The notes below the pieces were generated by a model. The model searched no databases, was not told the DNA's origin, and was given only the letters and a program-made list of their open reading frames with translations. Of a stretch of 64,000 nt of DNA, positions 45,565 through 55,611 are shown piece by piece (within the stretch, counting starts at the first letter, position 1; each line of letters begins with the position of its first letter). The position numbers were made by a program, and so were the translations under genes. Source of the DNA: Streptomyces cellostaticus (lineage in GTDB: Bacteria > Actinomycetota > Actinomycetes > Streptomycetales > Streptomycetaceae); the NCBI RefSeq assembly GCF_023630175.1, contig NZ_JALLIN010000012.1, positions 62,001 to 126,000 of the forward strand, read 5' to 3'.

Positions 45565-47196
45565 ATGAGAGCTGCCGCCCTGTACTCGGCCGCCGGGTCC
45601 CTGCTCCTCGCGGCCCTGACGGCGGCTCCGGCGGACGGCGCCGCGGGCGCCCCGGGCACGGCGGAGACGCGCGGGACGGCGGTGGCCGCCCAGCGGGCGC
45701 GCGAGACGGGCATCGAGTTCGCCGGGTGCGACGGGAAGGACGCGCCGCGGAGCCTGGAGTGCGGCACGGTACGCGTCCCGCTGGACTACGCGCGGCCCGA
45801 CGGCGAGCAGATCGAGCTGACCGTCAGCCGGGCCCGGGCCACCCACGAGGACCCGCGCGACAGCAGGCGGAAGGTGCCCCGGCAGGGCGCCCTGGTCTAC
45901 AACCCGGGCGGCCCCGGCGCCTCCGGGATGTACTTCCCGATGGCCCGCACCCTGCCCGTGTGGCAGCGGATCGCCGCCGCGTACGACCTCGTCGGCTACG
46001 CCCCGCGCGGGGTGGGCCGTTCGGCGCCGCTGTCCTGCGTCGAGCCGAGGCTCTTCCTCCACGCGCCCACCGAGTCACCCACCCACCCCACGGAGCGGTA
46101 CAAGCGGCAGCGCGTCGACCGGGCGAAGGCGTACGCGCGCGGCTGCGCCGCACGGTCCGGGAGCGGGCTGCGGTTCTACAACTCCCTGAACAACGCCCGT
46201 GACCTCGACGTCCTGCGGGCCGCTCTGGGCGAGGACCGGCTGACGTACCTGGGCGCGTCGTACGGCACCTACTTCGGCGCGCTGTACGCGACGCTGTTCC
46301 CCTCGCACGTCCGGCGGATGGTGCTGGACTCCGCGGTGGACCCGTCCCCGCAGAAGGTCTGGTACCGCGCCAACCTCGACCAGTCCGCCGCGTTCGAGGA
46401 CCGCTGGACGGACTTCCGCGAGTGGATCGCCCGGCACGACGACGTGTACCGGCTCGGTGACACCGCCGCGAAGGTGCGGCGGAGTTTCGCCACCGCGCGC
46501 GGCCGGCTGGCGCGGAGGGCGGCGGGCGGCACGGTGGGCCCGGGTCAGTTGCAGAACGCGTTCCTGCAGGCCGGGTACTCCGACGACCTCTGGCCGAGCC
46601 GGGCCGCCGCGCTGTCGGCCTATCTGAGGGGCGACGCCGGGGCGCTGGTCGAGCTGGCCGCGCCGGACGCGGGCAGGGCCGCCGAGGCGGAGAACGCCGC
46701 CGCGGTCTACACGGCGGTCGAGTGCAACGACGCGGCCTGGCCGACGGACTGGATGGTGTGGGACCGCGACAACACCCGGCTCGCGCGCAGCGCTCCGTTC
46801 GAGACCTGGGACAACGTGTGGACGAACCTGCCCTGTGCCTACTGGCCGGTCCCCCCGCAGCGGCCGCTGGACGTGCGGACGGGGCCGGGTGAGCTGCCGC
46901 CGGTGCTGATCCTGGCCGCCGAACGGGACGCGGCCACCCCCTACTCGGGTGCGCTGGAGATGAACCGGCGGCTGGCCGGATCGGCGCTGGTCACCGAGCG
47001 GGACGCCGGTACGCACGGCATCGGGGGCGGCCCCAACGGGTGCGTGAACCGCCACCTGGACGGCTACCTGCTCGAGGGCCGCGTCCCGGCGCGGCACGCC
47101 GCCTGCGCACCGCGCCCGGAGCCGCGGCCCGGGCCCGCGGTCTCCCCCACCGCTGAGCGCCCCGAACGCGACGCCGTCAAGGGCGAGGCGGGCTGA
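45565..47196 (+). CDS. Secreted alpha/beta hydrolase, tripeptidyl aminopeptidase family
   Basis: A 543-aa exported hydrolase. Signal peptide at about 1-26, then an alpha/beta-hydrolase domain with the oxyanion region NPGGPGASG, nucleophile Ser in GASYGTYFG, the acid in LAAERDAATPY and catalytic His in GTHGIGG; the TAP C-terminal domain is included. This is the Streptomyces SlpD/SlpE/Tap family, removing tripeptides or hydrolysing peptides outside the cell. CGGAGGG precedes ATG 45565. Its TGA stop is the left terminus of repeat copy D. Confidence 0.92.
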   Translation: MRAAALYSAAGSLLLAALTAAPADGAAGAPGTAETRGTAVAAQRARETGIEFAGCDGKDAPRSLECGTVRVPLDYARPDGEQIELTVSRARATHEDPRDSRRKVPRQGALVYNPGGPGASGMYFPMARTLPVWQRIAAAYDLVGYAPRGVGRSAPLSCVEPRLFLHAPTESPTHPTERYKRQRVDRAKAYARGCAARSGSGLRFYNSLNNARDLDVLRAALGEDRLTYLGASYGTYFGALYATLFPSHVRRMVLDSAVDPSPQKVWYRANLDQSAAFEDRWTDFREWIARHDDVYRLGDTAAKVRRSFATARGRLARRAAGGTVGPGQLQNAFLQAGYSDDLWPSRAAALSAYLRGDAGALVELAAPDAGRAAEAENAAAVYTAVECNDAAWPTDWMVWDRDNTRLARSAPFETWDNVWTNLPCAYWPVPPQRPLDVRTGPGELPPVLILAAERDAATPYSGALEMNRRLAGSALVTERDAGTHGIGGGPNGCVNRHLDGYLLEGRVPARHAACAPRPEPRPGPAVSPTAERPERDAVKGEAG

Positions 47197-47359
47197 GGGC
47201 CGTCCCGCGATCCCCGGCCGATCGGCGCACGGCGTCGGACGCGGTGCGTCGCGAGGCGGAGGGCCGTCCCGCTACCGGGCCGGTTCGGGTGATCCGACGA
47301 CGCGGCGGGGGCCGTGGCCGTCGCCGCGCGCCAGCCGGGGACCGCGGGGTGGCCCTTCA
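47194..47359. repeat. Dispersed intergenic repeat, family 1, copy D
   Basis: Left terminus TGAGGGCCGTCCCGCGATCC begins with the stop codon of the peptidase gene; GGCGCACGGCGTCGGA, GATCCGACGACGCGG and the right arm CCGGGGACCGCGGGG, ending on TCA at 47357, follow. It is more diverged than copies A and C. The rest of the gap up to the hemQ stop (47360-47453) shows nothing recognisable. Confidence 0.8.
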
Positions 47360-47453
47360 GGGCCTGTTGCGCCCCGGCCCGGCCCCGCCACCGGACCGGT
47401 GACGTCCCTCCGGCGCCCGTACCGCATCCCCGGGGACACCCCCCGGCCCACCC

Positions 47454-48185
47454 TCAGGCCAGGCCCGCCACGAGATCGGCGATGTCCTTGCGGCGCCCGG
47501 TGAAGAAGGGGACTTCCTCGCGGACGTGCCTGCGGGCCTCGGAGCCGCGCAGGTGGCGCATGAGGTCGACGATGCGGTACAGCTCGTCGGCCTCGAAGGC
47601 CAGCATCCACTCGTAGTCGCCGAGCGAGAACGAGGCGACCGTGTTGGCGCGGACGTCCGGGTAGCCGCGGGCCATCTTGCCGTGGTCGGCGAGCATGCGG
47701 CGCCGGTCCTCGTCGGGCAGCAGGTACCAGTCGTAGGAGCGCACGAAGGGGTAGACGCTCACGTAGTCGCGGGGCGTCTCGTCGGCCAGGAACGCCGGGA
47801 TGTGCGAGCGGTTGAACTCCGCGGGGCGGTGCAGCGCCATGTTCGACCACACCGGCTCCAGCGCGCGGCCCAGCCTGGTGCGCCGGAAGAGGTTGTACGC
47901 CTCCTGGAGCTGGTCGCTGGTCTCGGCGTGCCACCAGATCATCAGGTCGGCGTCGGCTCGCAGCCCGGAGACGTCGTACGTGCCGCGGATCGTCACGTCC
48001 TTCGCGGCGAGCTGGTCGAACAGCTCCTGGACCTCGTCGGCGTAGCCCGCGCGGTCCTCCGGGAGCACGTCCTTCAGCTTGAAGACGGACCACAGCGTGT
48101 AGCGGATGACCTCGTTGAGGTCCTTGGCCAGCTTGCCCTTGTTCGGGATCCTGCCGGTCTCGGTGGTGGGGACGTCGTCACTCAT
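47454..48185 (-). CDS. hemQ: Coproheme decarboxylase (HemQ/ChdC)
   Basis: HemQ (243 aa) decarboxylates coproheme to haem b with hydrogen peroxide, the last step of the coproporphyrin-dependent route used by Gram-positives. The catalytic Tyr145 is in [16 protein letters not shown] and the proximal haem ligand is His168 ([17 protein letters not shown]). Its ATG follows the hemG stop by 4 nt and its GGGAGAA site lies inside the hemG 3' end, so the two are co-transcribed and coupled. Confidence 0.96.
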   Translation of the reverse strand: MSDDVPTTETGRIPNKGKLAKDLNEVIRYTLWSVFKLKDVLPEDRAGYADEVQELFDQLAAKDVTIRGTYDVSGLRADADLMIWWHAETSDQLQEAYNLFRRTRLGRALEPVWSNMALHRPAEFNRSHIPAFLADETPRDYVSVYPFVRSYDWYLLPDEDRRRMLADHGKMARGYPDVRANTVASFSLGDYEWMLAFEADELYRIVDLMRHLRGSEARRHVREEVPFFTGRRKDIADLVAGLA

Positions 48186-48189
48186 GTTC

Positions 48190-49644
48190 CTATTCTCCCG
48201 CTCCGCCGTGCAGGCTCTGCACCGGGTCGGCCGTCAGCCTCCACACGCCGCCGAGGTCGCCGCCGAGCTGGTCGACGGCCGCGTGGGCGCTCGCGACGCA
48301 GGCCGGGATGCCGACGCCGTCGTACTGGGCGCCGCACACCGCGAGGCCCGGCAGCCCGGCGACGTGCTCGCGGATACGGGTCACGCGCGCGTGGTGGCCC
48401 ACCGGGTACTGGGGCAGCCCCTCGGTCCAGCGGGTCACGCGGGTCTCCAGGGGTGCGGCGTCCAGGCCGGTGGCCTCGCGCAGGTCGCTGCGGGAGACGG
48501 CGACCAGTTCGGCGTCCTCGCGCTCGAGCACCTCGGTCTCCTCGTGCCGTCCGACCGAGGTGCGCAGCACGACCACGTCCGGGTCCTCCTCGGCGATCCA
48601 GTCCCACTTCTGCGAGGCGAAGGTGGACGCCTTGATCGTGCGGCCGTCGACGGGCGGCACCAGGAACCCGCTGCCCGCGGGCAGGGCGAGTCCGGTACGG
48701 CGGTAGGCGAGGGTGACCAGGGCCATGGAGGCGTACTCGACGGTGGCGAGTTCGGCCGCCGCCGCCGGGATCTCGGCGCTCAGCAACGCGGCCGCGGCCG
48801 CGGCGGGTACGGCGACGACCACCGCGTCCGCGTCCAGCACCCGCTCCCCCGCGATGACCCGCCAGCGGCCGGACGCCTCCCGGCGCAGCCCGGTCACCGG
48901 CGTGCGGCAGAGGATGTCGCCGCCGAGGGCGCGCACCGACTCGGCGACCGCGAGCGGCAGCCGGCCCACGCCGCCCTCGATGCCCATGAACACGGGCCCC
49001 GTCTGCCTGCTCGCCGCGGCCGCGGCCTGGATGTCGCGCACAGCCTCGGTGAGGGAGTCGTGGGTGTGGGCCGCCCGGAAGAGCTGCGGCACGGCCGAGC
49101 GCATCGAGATGCGGTACGCGTCGCCCGCGTACACCCCGCCCAGGAGCGGGTCCACCAGCCGGTCGACGACCTCCCGGCCGAGCCGTGCCGCCACGTACTC
49201 GCCGACCGCCACGTCGTCGCCGATCTCGGTGCGGGGCAGTTCGGCGTCGCGTCCGATCCGGGCGAGGCCCTCGTCGGACAGCACCCCGGCGAGGGCCGCG
49301 GCGGTCCCGGGGACGCCCATCACATGCCCCTTGGGCATGGGGCGCAGGGCGCCGCGGGTCCAGATCGAGGCGGTCGCGGTGGCCGGCGGCCGAAGCCGCC
49401 CGGCGAGGCCGACCTCGCGCGCGAGGGTCACCGCCTCGGGGCGGCGGGCCAGCATCGACTCGGCGCCCAGGTCCACCCGGACGCCCGCGATCTCGCCCGG
49501 GAGGAGCTTGCCGCCCACCCGGTCCGAGGCCTCCAGCACGGTCACCCGGGCGCCTCGCCGCAGCAGCCGGTGGGCGGCGGCCAGCCCCGAGATCCCGGCT
49601 CCGATGACGACGACATGCCCCGAATGCGTACCCGTTGCGCTCAT
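48190..49644 (-). CDS. hemG: Coproporphyrinogen III oxidase / protoporphyrinogen oxidase
   Basis: A 484-aa FAD enzyme (HemY/CgoX type) that oxidises coproporphyrinogen III to coproporphyrin III. The dinucleotide-binding motif [18 protein letters not shown] is at about 10-27; the C-terminal FAD block ([13 protein letters not shown]...[26 protein letters not shown]) is complete. I start at ATG 49644 ([15 protein letters not shown]); the frame is open further upstream but unconserved. First gene of hemG-hemQ; in this organism it acts upstream of HemQ. The symbol hemY or cgoX is equally used. Confidence 0.93.
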   Translation of the reverse strand: MSATGTHSGHVVVIGAGISGLAAAHRLLRRGARVTVLEASDRVGGKLLPGEIAGVRVDLGAESMLARRPEAVTLAREVGLAGRLRPPATATASIWTRGALRPMPKGHVMGVPGTAAALAGVLSDEGLARIGRDAELPRTEIGDDVAVGEYVAARLGREVVDRLVDPLLGGVYAGDAYRISMRSAVPQLFRAAHTHDSLTEAVRDIQAAAAASRQTGPVFMGIEGGVGRLPLAVAESVRALGGDILCRTPVTGLRREASGRWRVIAGERVLDADAVVVAVPAAAAAALLSAEIPAAAAELATVEYASMALVTLAYRRTGLALPAGSGFLVPPVDGRTIKASTFASQKWDWIAEEDPDVVVLRTSVGRHEETEVLEREDAELVAVSRSDLREATGLDAAPLETRVTRWTEGLPQYPVGHHARVTRIREHVAGLPGLAVCGAQYDGVGIPACVASAHAAVDQLGGDLGGVWRLTADPVQSLHGGAGE

Positions 49645-49817
49645 GTTCCCCACTCTCTCAGACCCCTCCGGCGGTTCCGCCCCGGCCCGGTGTCCGGGAC
49701 GAGTCCGGACCGTGACCGCATCGGAACCGGCGCACCCCAACGTCCCGGACCGTCCGTGCGTCGAAGGAGCGTCAGAGGTCACAGCCGTCGTGTCTCACCG
49801 CTCCCGGGGGTACCGCC

Positions 49818-50786
49818 ATGCGCACACCACGTCCCGTCCGACCTGTCCGGGCCCTGGCCGGGGTCCTGCTCGCCGCCTGTCTGGCGCTCACCGGGTGCAG
49901 TGCCGCGGACGACTCGGACGGCGGTTCCGCCAAGTCCGCCGCGGACGGGGCGCAGCGGCGCGAGGGTGCCGCAGGCGGCGGGGCGCAGGACGCGAAGCAG
50001 GCCCGCCGGGCACCCGCGTCCGTCCCGAGCGCCGTCATCCGCACCGCCTCCCTCACCGTCGAGGTCAAGGACGTCTCCGAGGCGCTGGAGCGGGCCCGCA
50101 CCACCGCGCAGGGCGCGGGTGGTTTCGTCGGCGGCGAGAACACCGGCCGGGACTCCGACGGCCACGAGTACACGCGCGTGGTGCTGCGGGTGCCGTCGGC
50201 CCGGTACGACGAGGTCCTCGGTGACCTCCAGGGCGCCGGCCGGCTCGTCGAGCGCACCGCGAAGGCGCAGGACGTCACGGACCAGGTCGTGGACGTGGAC
50301 AGCCGGGTCAAGTCGCAGCGCGCGAGCGTGGCCCGGATCCGGACGCTGATGGACCGGGCGACCGAACTGAGCGACGTCGTCACCCTGGAGGGGGAGCTGA
50401 GCAGCCGGGAGGCGGACCTGGAGGCGCTGCTCGCCCGGCAGGCGTCCCTCAAGGACCGCACCAGCCTCGCGACCATCACCCTGTCGCTGTCCGAGACGCC
50501 CGCGAAGAAGGCCGCCGAGGACGGCACGCCGGGCTTCGTGGACGCTCTGTCGGGCGGCTGGCACGCGTTCGTCACGATGCTGCGCTGGATCGCCCTGCTC
50601 CTGGGCGCGCTGCTGCCCTTCGCCGCGCTCGCCGCCCTGCTGGCACTGGTGTGGGCGCGGGTCGTCCGGCCGCGGCTGCCGCGCCGCCCGGCGCGGGTCC
50701 CCGCACCGGCGCCGACCGCGCCGGGTCCGCTGCCGCACGCGCGCCCGGTGCCGGAGCCGGCGCGCGAGCCGGGCCGCCAGGACTGA
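49818..50786 (+). CDS. DUF4349 family lipoprotein
   Basis: A 322-aa lipoprotein: lipobox LTGC near residue 27, a Gly/Ala/Lys-rich linker, a DUF4349 domain (about 70-275; IRTASLTVEVKDVSEALERARTTAQGAGGFVGGENT) with a coiled-coil middle (VDVDSRVKSQRASVARIRTLMDRA), and a C-terminal transmembrane helix (about 250-275) followed by a Pro-rich tail. It is therefore held at both ends in the membrane. Function unknown. Divergent from hemG. Confidence 0.88.
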   Translation: MRTPRPVRPVRALAGVLLAACLALTGCSAADDSDGGSAKSAADGAQRREGAAGGGAQDAKQARRAPASVPSAVIRTASLTVEVKDVSEALERARTTAQGAGGFVGGENTGRDSDGHEYTRVVLRVPSARYDEVLGDLQGAGRLVERTAKAQDVTDQVVDVDSRVKSQRASVARIRTLMDRATELSDVVTLEGELSSREADLEALLARQASLKDRTSLATITLSLSETPAKKAAEDGTPGFVDALSGGWHAFVTMLRWIALLLGALLPFAALAALLALVWARVVRPRLPRRPARVPAPAPTAPGPLPHARPVPEPAREPGRQD

Positions 50787-50835
50787 CACGCGGGCCCGGT
50801 CGGACCGAAGTGGCCGCGCACCGTAGCGTGTTCGC

Positions 50836-52236
50836 ATGAGCGTGGACGGTGGGCGGGACGGCAGGCGACGGCTGGTGGTGATCGGCGGCGACGCCGCGGG
50901 GATGTCCGCGGCGTCGCAGGCGCGGCGGATGTCGGGTCCGGAGGAACTGGAGATCGTGGCCTTCGAACGGGGCCGCTTCACCTCCTACTCGGCGTGCGGG
51001 ATCCCGTACTGGGTGGGCGGTGACGTGCCCGAACGCGATCAGCTCGTCGCACGCACCCCGGCGGAGCACCGCGCGCGCGGGATCGATGTGCGCACGCGCA
51101 CCGAGGTCGTGGAGATCGACGTGGCCGGGCAGCGGGTACGCGCGCGCGACGTCGACTCCGGCGCGGAGTCGTGGACGTCGTACGACGGACTGGTCATCGG
51201 CACCGGCGCCCGTCCGGTCCGCCCCGACATGCCGGGCGTGGACGCGCCGGGCGTGCACGGGGTGCAGACCCTGGACGACGGCGAGGCGCTGCTGGACTCC
51301 CTGGAGCGGGCGCCAGGCCGTCGCGCGGTGGTGGTGGGCGCCGGCTACATCGGTGTCGAGATGGCCGAGGCGCTGATCAACCGGGGCTTCGAGGTGACGG
51401 TCGTCAACCGCGGCCGGGAGCCCATGTCGACCCTGGACCCGGACATGGGCCGCATGGTGCACGGGGCCATGGAGGGCCTCGGCATCACCATGGTGAACGA
51501 CGCCGAGGTGACCAGGGTGCTCACCGGCGAGGACGGCCGGATCCGCGCGGTGGCCACCGAGGGCGCCGAGTACCCGGCGGACGTCGTGGTGCTGGGCATC
51601 GGTGTGCGCCCGGAGACCTCGCTCGCCCGCGCGGCGGGGCTGCCGGTCGGTGCGCACGGCGGTCTGCTCACCGATCTCGCGATGCGGGTACGCGGCCACG
51701 GGAACATCTGGGCGGGCGGCGACTGCGTCGAGGTGCTGAACCTGGTCTCCGGGCAGGAACAGTACGTTCCGCTGGGCACGCACGCCAACAAGCACGGCCA
51801 GGTCATCGGCACCAACGCGGGCGGTGGGTACGCCACCTTCCCGGGTGTGGTCGGCACGGCGGTCAGCAAGGTCTGCGACCTGGAGATCGCGCGCACCGGC
51901 CTGCGCGAGAAGGACGCCCACCGGGCGGGCCTGCGGTTCGAGACGGTCACCATCGAGTCGACCAGCCGGGCCGGCTACTACCCCGGGGCCTCCCCGATGA
52001 CGGTGAAGATGCTCGCCGAGCGCGGTACGGGCCGGCTGCTCGGCGTCCAGATCGTCGGCAGGGAGGGCGCGGCCAAGCGGGTCGACATCGCGGCGGTGGC
52101 GCTGACCGCGCGGATGACGGTGCAGCAGATGACGTCCCTGGACCTCGGGTACGCCCCGCCCTTCTCGCCGGTGTGGGACCCGGTCCTGGTGGCGGCGAGA
52201 AAGGCGACGGCCAAGGTGCGGGCGGGCCGGCCGTAG
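50836..52236 (+). CDS. FAD-dependent oxidoreductase, CoA-disulfide reductase-like
   Basis: A 466-aa flavoprotein of the pyridine nucleotide-disulfide oxidoreductase group. The FAD motif is VVIGGDAAGMSAASQARR; the single active Cys54 (FTSYSACGIPYWVGG) is as in CoA-disulfide reductases; the NAD(P)H motif is VVVGAGYIGVEMAEAL; VWAGGDC-like IWAGGDCVEVLN and the C-terminal dimer domain follow. It probably reduces a disulfide or persulfide with NAD(P)H. TAGCGT (50824-50829) six nt before ATG 50836 indicates a leaderless message. It converges with the small gene at 52249. Confidence 0.92.
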   Translation: MSVDGGRDGRRRLVVIGGDAAGMSAASQARRMSGPEELEIVAFERGRFTSYSACGIPYWVGGDVPERDQLVARTPAEHRARGIDVRTRTEVVEIDVAGQRVRARDVDSGAESWTSYDGLVIGTGARPVRPDMPGVDAPGVHGVQTLDDGEALLDSLERAPGRRAVVVGAGYIGVEMAEALINRGFEVTVVNRGREPMSTLDPDMGRMVHGAMEGLGITMVNDAEVTRVLTGEDGRIRAVATEGAEYPADVVVLGIGVRPETSLARAAGLPVGAHGGLLTDLAMRVRGHGNIWAGGDCVEVLNLVSGQEQYVPLGTHANKHGQVIGTNAGGGYATFPGVVGTAVSKVCDLEIARTGLREKDAHRAGLRFETVTIESTSRAGYYPGASPMTVKMLAERGTGRLLGVQIVGREGAAKRVDIAAVALTARMTVQQMTSLDLGYAPPFSPVWDPVLVAARKATAKVRAGRP

Positions 52237-52248
52237 GCGGCGGGCGGT

Positions 52249-52539
52249 TCAGGCGGTCGTGCTGATCCGCGGCAGGGAGGTGACGCCCCCGCCGGCCGGC
52301 GTGGCCGCGGGCTGCTCCCCCGCGGGTTTGGCGTGCGAGGCGGACGGACGGGTGGACCGCAGCCGGTAGCTCACCGCCTCGTCCAGCGTCACCGGCCGCT
52401 GCATCTGCGCCGCCAGCCGCCCGGCCTCCTGACCGAGCCGGGCGACGTCCTCCCAGGGGATGCGTATCACCAAGGACAGCTCGGCCTCGCCGTCGGGCAG
52501 CGCCTGCATCGCCGGCACCTGCGGAGCGTTCGCGTTCAT
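52249..52539 (-). CDS. Small hypothetical protein
   Basis: A 96-aa soluble protein. ELSLVIRIPWEDVARLGQEAGRLAAQMQRPVTLDEAVSYRLR gives a strand-helix-helix core; the C-terminus is Ala/Pro-rich. GAGGATCAGG before ATG 52539 supports this start over the longer frame from 52596. Divergent from the rhomboid gene. No family recognised. Confidence 0.7.
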   Translation of the reverse strand: MNANAPQVPAMQALPDGEAELSLVIRIPWEDVARLGQEAGRLAAQMQRPVTLDEAVSYRLRSTRPSASHAKPAGEQPAATPAGGGVTSLPRISTTA

Positions 52540-52631
52540 CGCCTGATCCTCACGTCGGTTGAGGGGAGATACGCGACCGCGCGCGCCGGCGTTCACCGAT
52601 TCACGCGCCGTTTCCCGGGCAGTACTCCTGT

Positions 52632-53453
52632 GTGGTCATCCCCGTCCATGACGTGAACCCGGCGCGCCGCACCCCGTACGTGACGTACGTCCTCGTGGCC
52701 GCCAACGTCCTCGTCTTCCTCCTCACTCCCGGCACCGTTTCGGTGCCGGGTTCGAGCGAACTGGCGCAGCTCTGCCACCTGCAGGCCTTCATGGACCACT
52801 ACGCGGCGGTCCCCCAGGAGCTGATCCACCATCAGATGCCGCGGGCGGTCCCGACCGGCGGCGTGGGCGTGGGCCCGCACGGCCCGGGCTGCGTGGTGGC
52901 ACCGCCCGCGTACGACAAGTCCCCGGCGCTGTCCGTGTTCACGGCGATGTTCCTGCACGGCGGCTGGCTGCACCTGCTGGGCAACATGCTGTTCCTGATG
53001 ATCTTCGGCAACAACGTCGAGGACCGGATGGGACACATCCGCTACTTCCTCTTCTACGTCTTCTGCGGCTACGCGGCCGGCTACGGCTTCGCACTGCTCA
53101 ACGCCGCCTCCGCCGACCCGCTGATCGGCGCGTCCGGGGCGATCGCCGGCGTGCTGGGCGCCTATCTGGTGCTGTATCCGAGGGCGCGGGTCTGGGTCCT
53201 GGTCCCGTTCCTGGTCTTCCTGCCGCTGCGGCTGCCGGCCTGGCTGGTGCTGGGCTTCTGGTTCGGGCTGCAGGCGGTGTACTCCTCCGGGCACGGGGTG
53301 TCCGGCGCCGGGACGGTGGCGTACGCGGCCCATGTGGTCGGTTTCGTGGTGGGCATGCTGCTGGCCTGGCCGCTCAAGCCGGGTACCCCTCCACCGCCGG
53401 AGCCGCGCCGCCTGGTGTTCGGCAGGCAGGCGCGACCCCGTCAGGTGTGGTGA
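52632..53453 (+). CDS. Rhomboid family intramembrane serine protease
   Basis: A 273-aa membrane protease with about six to seven transmembrane segments. The catalytic dyad is Ser168 in GASGAIAGVLG and His234 in AAHVVGFVVG; the first conserved block FLHGGWLHLLGNMLFLMIFGNNVED is intact. It should cleave transmembrane helices of unknown substrates. The large loop after the first helix has a Pro/Gly/His insert (about 60-95). GTG 52632 has little leader. Confidence 0.93.
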   Translation: MVIPVHDVNPARRTPYVTYVLVAANVLVFLLTPGTVSVPGSSELAQLCHLQAFMDHYAAVPQELIHHQMPRAVPTGGVGVGPHGPGCVVAPPAYDKSPALSVFTAMFLHGGWLHLLGNMLFLMIFGNNVEDRMGHIRYFLFYVFCGYAAGYGFALLNAASADPLIGASGAIAGVLGAYLVLYPRARVWVLVPFLVFLPLRLPAWLVLGFWFGLQAVYSSGHGVSGAGTVAYAAHVVGFVVGMLLAWPLKPGTPPPPEPRRLVFGRQARPRQVW

Positions 53454-53490
53454 GCCGCGGGTGCGGTGAGCGCGCGGCGGGCGGCTCCGC

Positions 53491-54558
53491 TCAGCGGGCG
53501 GTGCGGGTGTGGACGTACTCCACGAGCCGGGTCAGCGCGTCCGGGTCGGTGTTCGGCATGACGCCGTGACCGAGGTTGAAGACATGGCCCTCCAGACCGG
53601 CGGCCGCGTCGAGCACCTCGCCGGCCCGGGCCTCGACGGTGTCCTTGTCGGTGAACAGCACCGTCGGGTCCAGGTTGCCCTGGAGCGCCCTGCCGGGGCC
53701 GACGCGCCGGACGGCCTCGTCCAGCGGGACGCGCCAGTCGACGCCGACCACGTCGGCGCCGGCCTCGCCCATCAGCCCCAGCAGCTCGCCGGTGCCGACG
53801 CCGAAGTGGATGCGCGGGACGCCGTACCCGGCGACGGCGTCGAACACCTTCGCCGAGGCGGACATGACCGACTTCCGGTAGTCGGCGGGGGCCAGCGCGC
53901 CGACCCAGGAGTCGAAGAGCTGGACGGCCGAGGCGCCGGCCTCGATCTGCACCTTCAGGAACGCGGCCGTGATGTCGGCGAGGCGGTCCAGCAGGTCGGC
54001 CCAGAGCTGCGGGTCGCCGTACATCATCGCCTTGGCGTTCTCGTACGTGCGCGACGGGCCGCCCTCGACCAGGTAGCTCGCCAGGGTGAACGGCGCCCCG
54101 GCGAAACCGATCAGCGGGGTCCCGCCCAGCTCGCGGGTGAGCAGGCCGATCGCCTCGGTGACGTAGGAGACGTCCTCGGGCGTCAGGTCGCGCAGCCGGG
54201 CCAGGTCCGCGCGGGTGCGGACGGGCTGCTCCACGACCGGGCCGACGCCGGGCTTGATGTCCAGGTCGAGGCCGATGGCCTTGAGCGGGACGACGATGTC
54301 GCTGAAGTAGATCGCCGCGTCCACGTTGTGCCGGCGCACCGGCTGCAGCGTGATCTCGGTGACCAGCTCGGGACGCATGCAGGACTCGAGCATCGGGACG
54401 CCCTCGCGCACCTTGCGGTACTCGGGCAGTGAGCGGCCGGCCTGGCGCATGAACCACACGGGGGTGTGCGGCACGGGTTCACGCCTGCACGCCTTGAGGA
54501 AGGCGCTGTCGTACGTAGCGGTCGGCTGCTGGCCCGTGGGGCTTCCGTTGGCACTCAC
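53491..54558 (-). CDS. hemE: Uroporphyrinogen decarboxylase
   Basis: HemE (355 aa) converts uroporphyrinogen III to coproporphyrinogen III, the substrate of the HemG/HemQ route encoded 4 kb to the left. The signature [16 protein letters not shown] (about 34-49), the second block [18 protein letters not shown] and the closing [16 protein letters not shown] are all present. GTG 54558 is used; a short leader is likely because the divergent DUF3000 gene starts 96 bp away. Confidence 0.96.
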   Translation of the reverse strand: MSANGSPTGQQPTATYDSAFLKACRREPVPHTPVWFMRQAGRSLPEYRKVREGVPMLESCMRPELVTEITLQPVRRHNVDAAIYFSDIVVPLKAIGLDLDIKPGVGPVVEQPVRTRADLARLRDLTPEDVSYVTEAIGLLTRELGGTPLIGFAGAPFTLASYLVEGGPSRTYENAKAMMYGDPQLWADLLDRLADITAAFLKVQIEAGASAVQLFDSWVGALAPADYRKSVMSASAKVFDAVAGYGVPRIHFGVGTGELLGLMGEAGADVVGVDWRVPLDEAVRRVGPGRALQGNLDPTVLFTDKDTVEARAGEVLDAAAGLEGHVFNLGHGVMPNTDPDALTRLVEYVHTRTAR

Positions 54559-54654
54559 GTCGGCAAGTCTCGCACGGCCGCGAAGCGAGAAGTGCGGCCG
54601 CCCTCAGGGGTGTCCTCCCTGCACCGGGGCACCGTTCCCCTTACTCTTCCCCGC

Positions 54655-55329
54655 ATGGCTGCGGCTCAGGGACGATCGTCGGACGGCGCTGACGGAATGG
54701 ACGACGGGAAGGACTCCGCTCAGGCGGAGAGCCGGACGGGCACGGCGCCACCGGCGTTCCGGGCCGCGGTCGACGCGCTGCGCACCGCGCGGCTGCGGCC
54801 GCAGATCGAGGTGGAGCCGACGCCCGCCCCGCGGCGGCTCGCGCCCTTCGCGTACGCGCTGGAGGCCGCGGTCGTCGACGGCGACGAGGACCTGGCGGAC
54901 GGCCGGCTGGTGCTGCTGCACGACCCGGCCGGGCACGAGGCCTGGCACGGCACCTTCCGGCTGGTGACGCTGGTGCGCGCGGAGCTGGAGCCGGAGATGG
55001 CGGCCGATCCGCTGCTGCCGGAGGTGTGCTGGTCGTGGCTGACCGGGGCGCTGCAGGCGCGCGGCCTGACGTACGGCGAGCCGAGCGGCACCGTCACGCG
55101 GGCGAGTTCGCACTACTTCGGCGGGCTGTCCGCCCGCCCGGCCGCCTCCCAGATCGAGATCCGCGCCTCCTGGACACCGCGCGAGGGCCGCGGCGGCACG
55201 CCGGACACCGCCGCGCACCTGGCCTCGTGGTGCGATCTGCTGGCCCAGGTGGGCGGGCTCCCGCCGGCCGGTCCGGGCGACTCCTCGGTGGTGACCCTGC
55301 CGCAGCGCAGGGGCCCGCAGCCACGGTGA
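54655..55329 (+). CDS. DUF3000 family protein
   Basis: A 224-aa actinobacterial protein of unknown function: FRAAVDALRTARLRPQIEVEPTPAPRRLAPFAYALEAAVVDGD, RLVLLHDPAGHEAWHGTFRLVTLVRAELEPEMAADPLLPEVCWSWL and a C-terminal SQIEIRASWTP block match DUF3000. TACTCT (54642-54647) seven nt before ATG 54655 suggests a leaderless message. It lies between hemE and whiI, an order I recall as conserved in Streptomyces. Confidence 0.9.
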   Translation: MAAAQGRSSDGADGMDDGKDSAQAESRTGTAPPAFRAAVDALRTARLRPQIEVEPTPAPRRLAPFAYALEAAVVDGDEDLADGRLVLLHDPAGHEAWHGTFRLVTLVRAELEPEMAADPLLPEVCWSWLTGALQARGLTYGEPSGTVTRASSHYFGGLSARPAASQIEIRASWTPREGRGGTPDTAAHLASWCDLLAQVGGLPPAGPGDSSVVTLPQRRGPQPR

Positions 55330-55611
55330 CCTGACCACCGGTCGGACCGGATTCATCCTCCTGGGCGCCCTATTGACACTCTCTTTGTCGATACGACCAC
55401 TTTCTGACCTCGAATCGCATCGGCTCGAACCGATTCGACCTTCGGGTGATCGACCGCATGTCCGAATTGAACGGATTGTTACTCACTAGATCGTGATCAT
55501 TCTCTAAAGGCGCACGGCTCTGCTGCCGAAGACGACTGTGACCCTGAAAGCACGTTTCGCCCCGGCTTCCCTCCCCCCAAGCCGGCCCCTTCCCCCCACC
55601 CAGGAGGCCTG
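55330..55611 (+). promoter_or_regulatory. whiI upstream regulatory region
   Basis: A 282-bp region with lower GC than its surroundings. CGAATCG (55411-55417) and CGATTCG (55431-55437) form an inverted repeat; TTGACA at 55373-55378 and TTGAAC at about 55468-55473 are -35-like, and ACTAGATCGTGATCATTCT lies near 55488-55506. An AGGAGG site (55602-55607) precedes the start codon. whiI is known to depend on the developmental sigma factor WhiG, but I could not place a convincing WhiG-type promoter. Confidence 0.45.
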
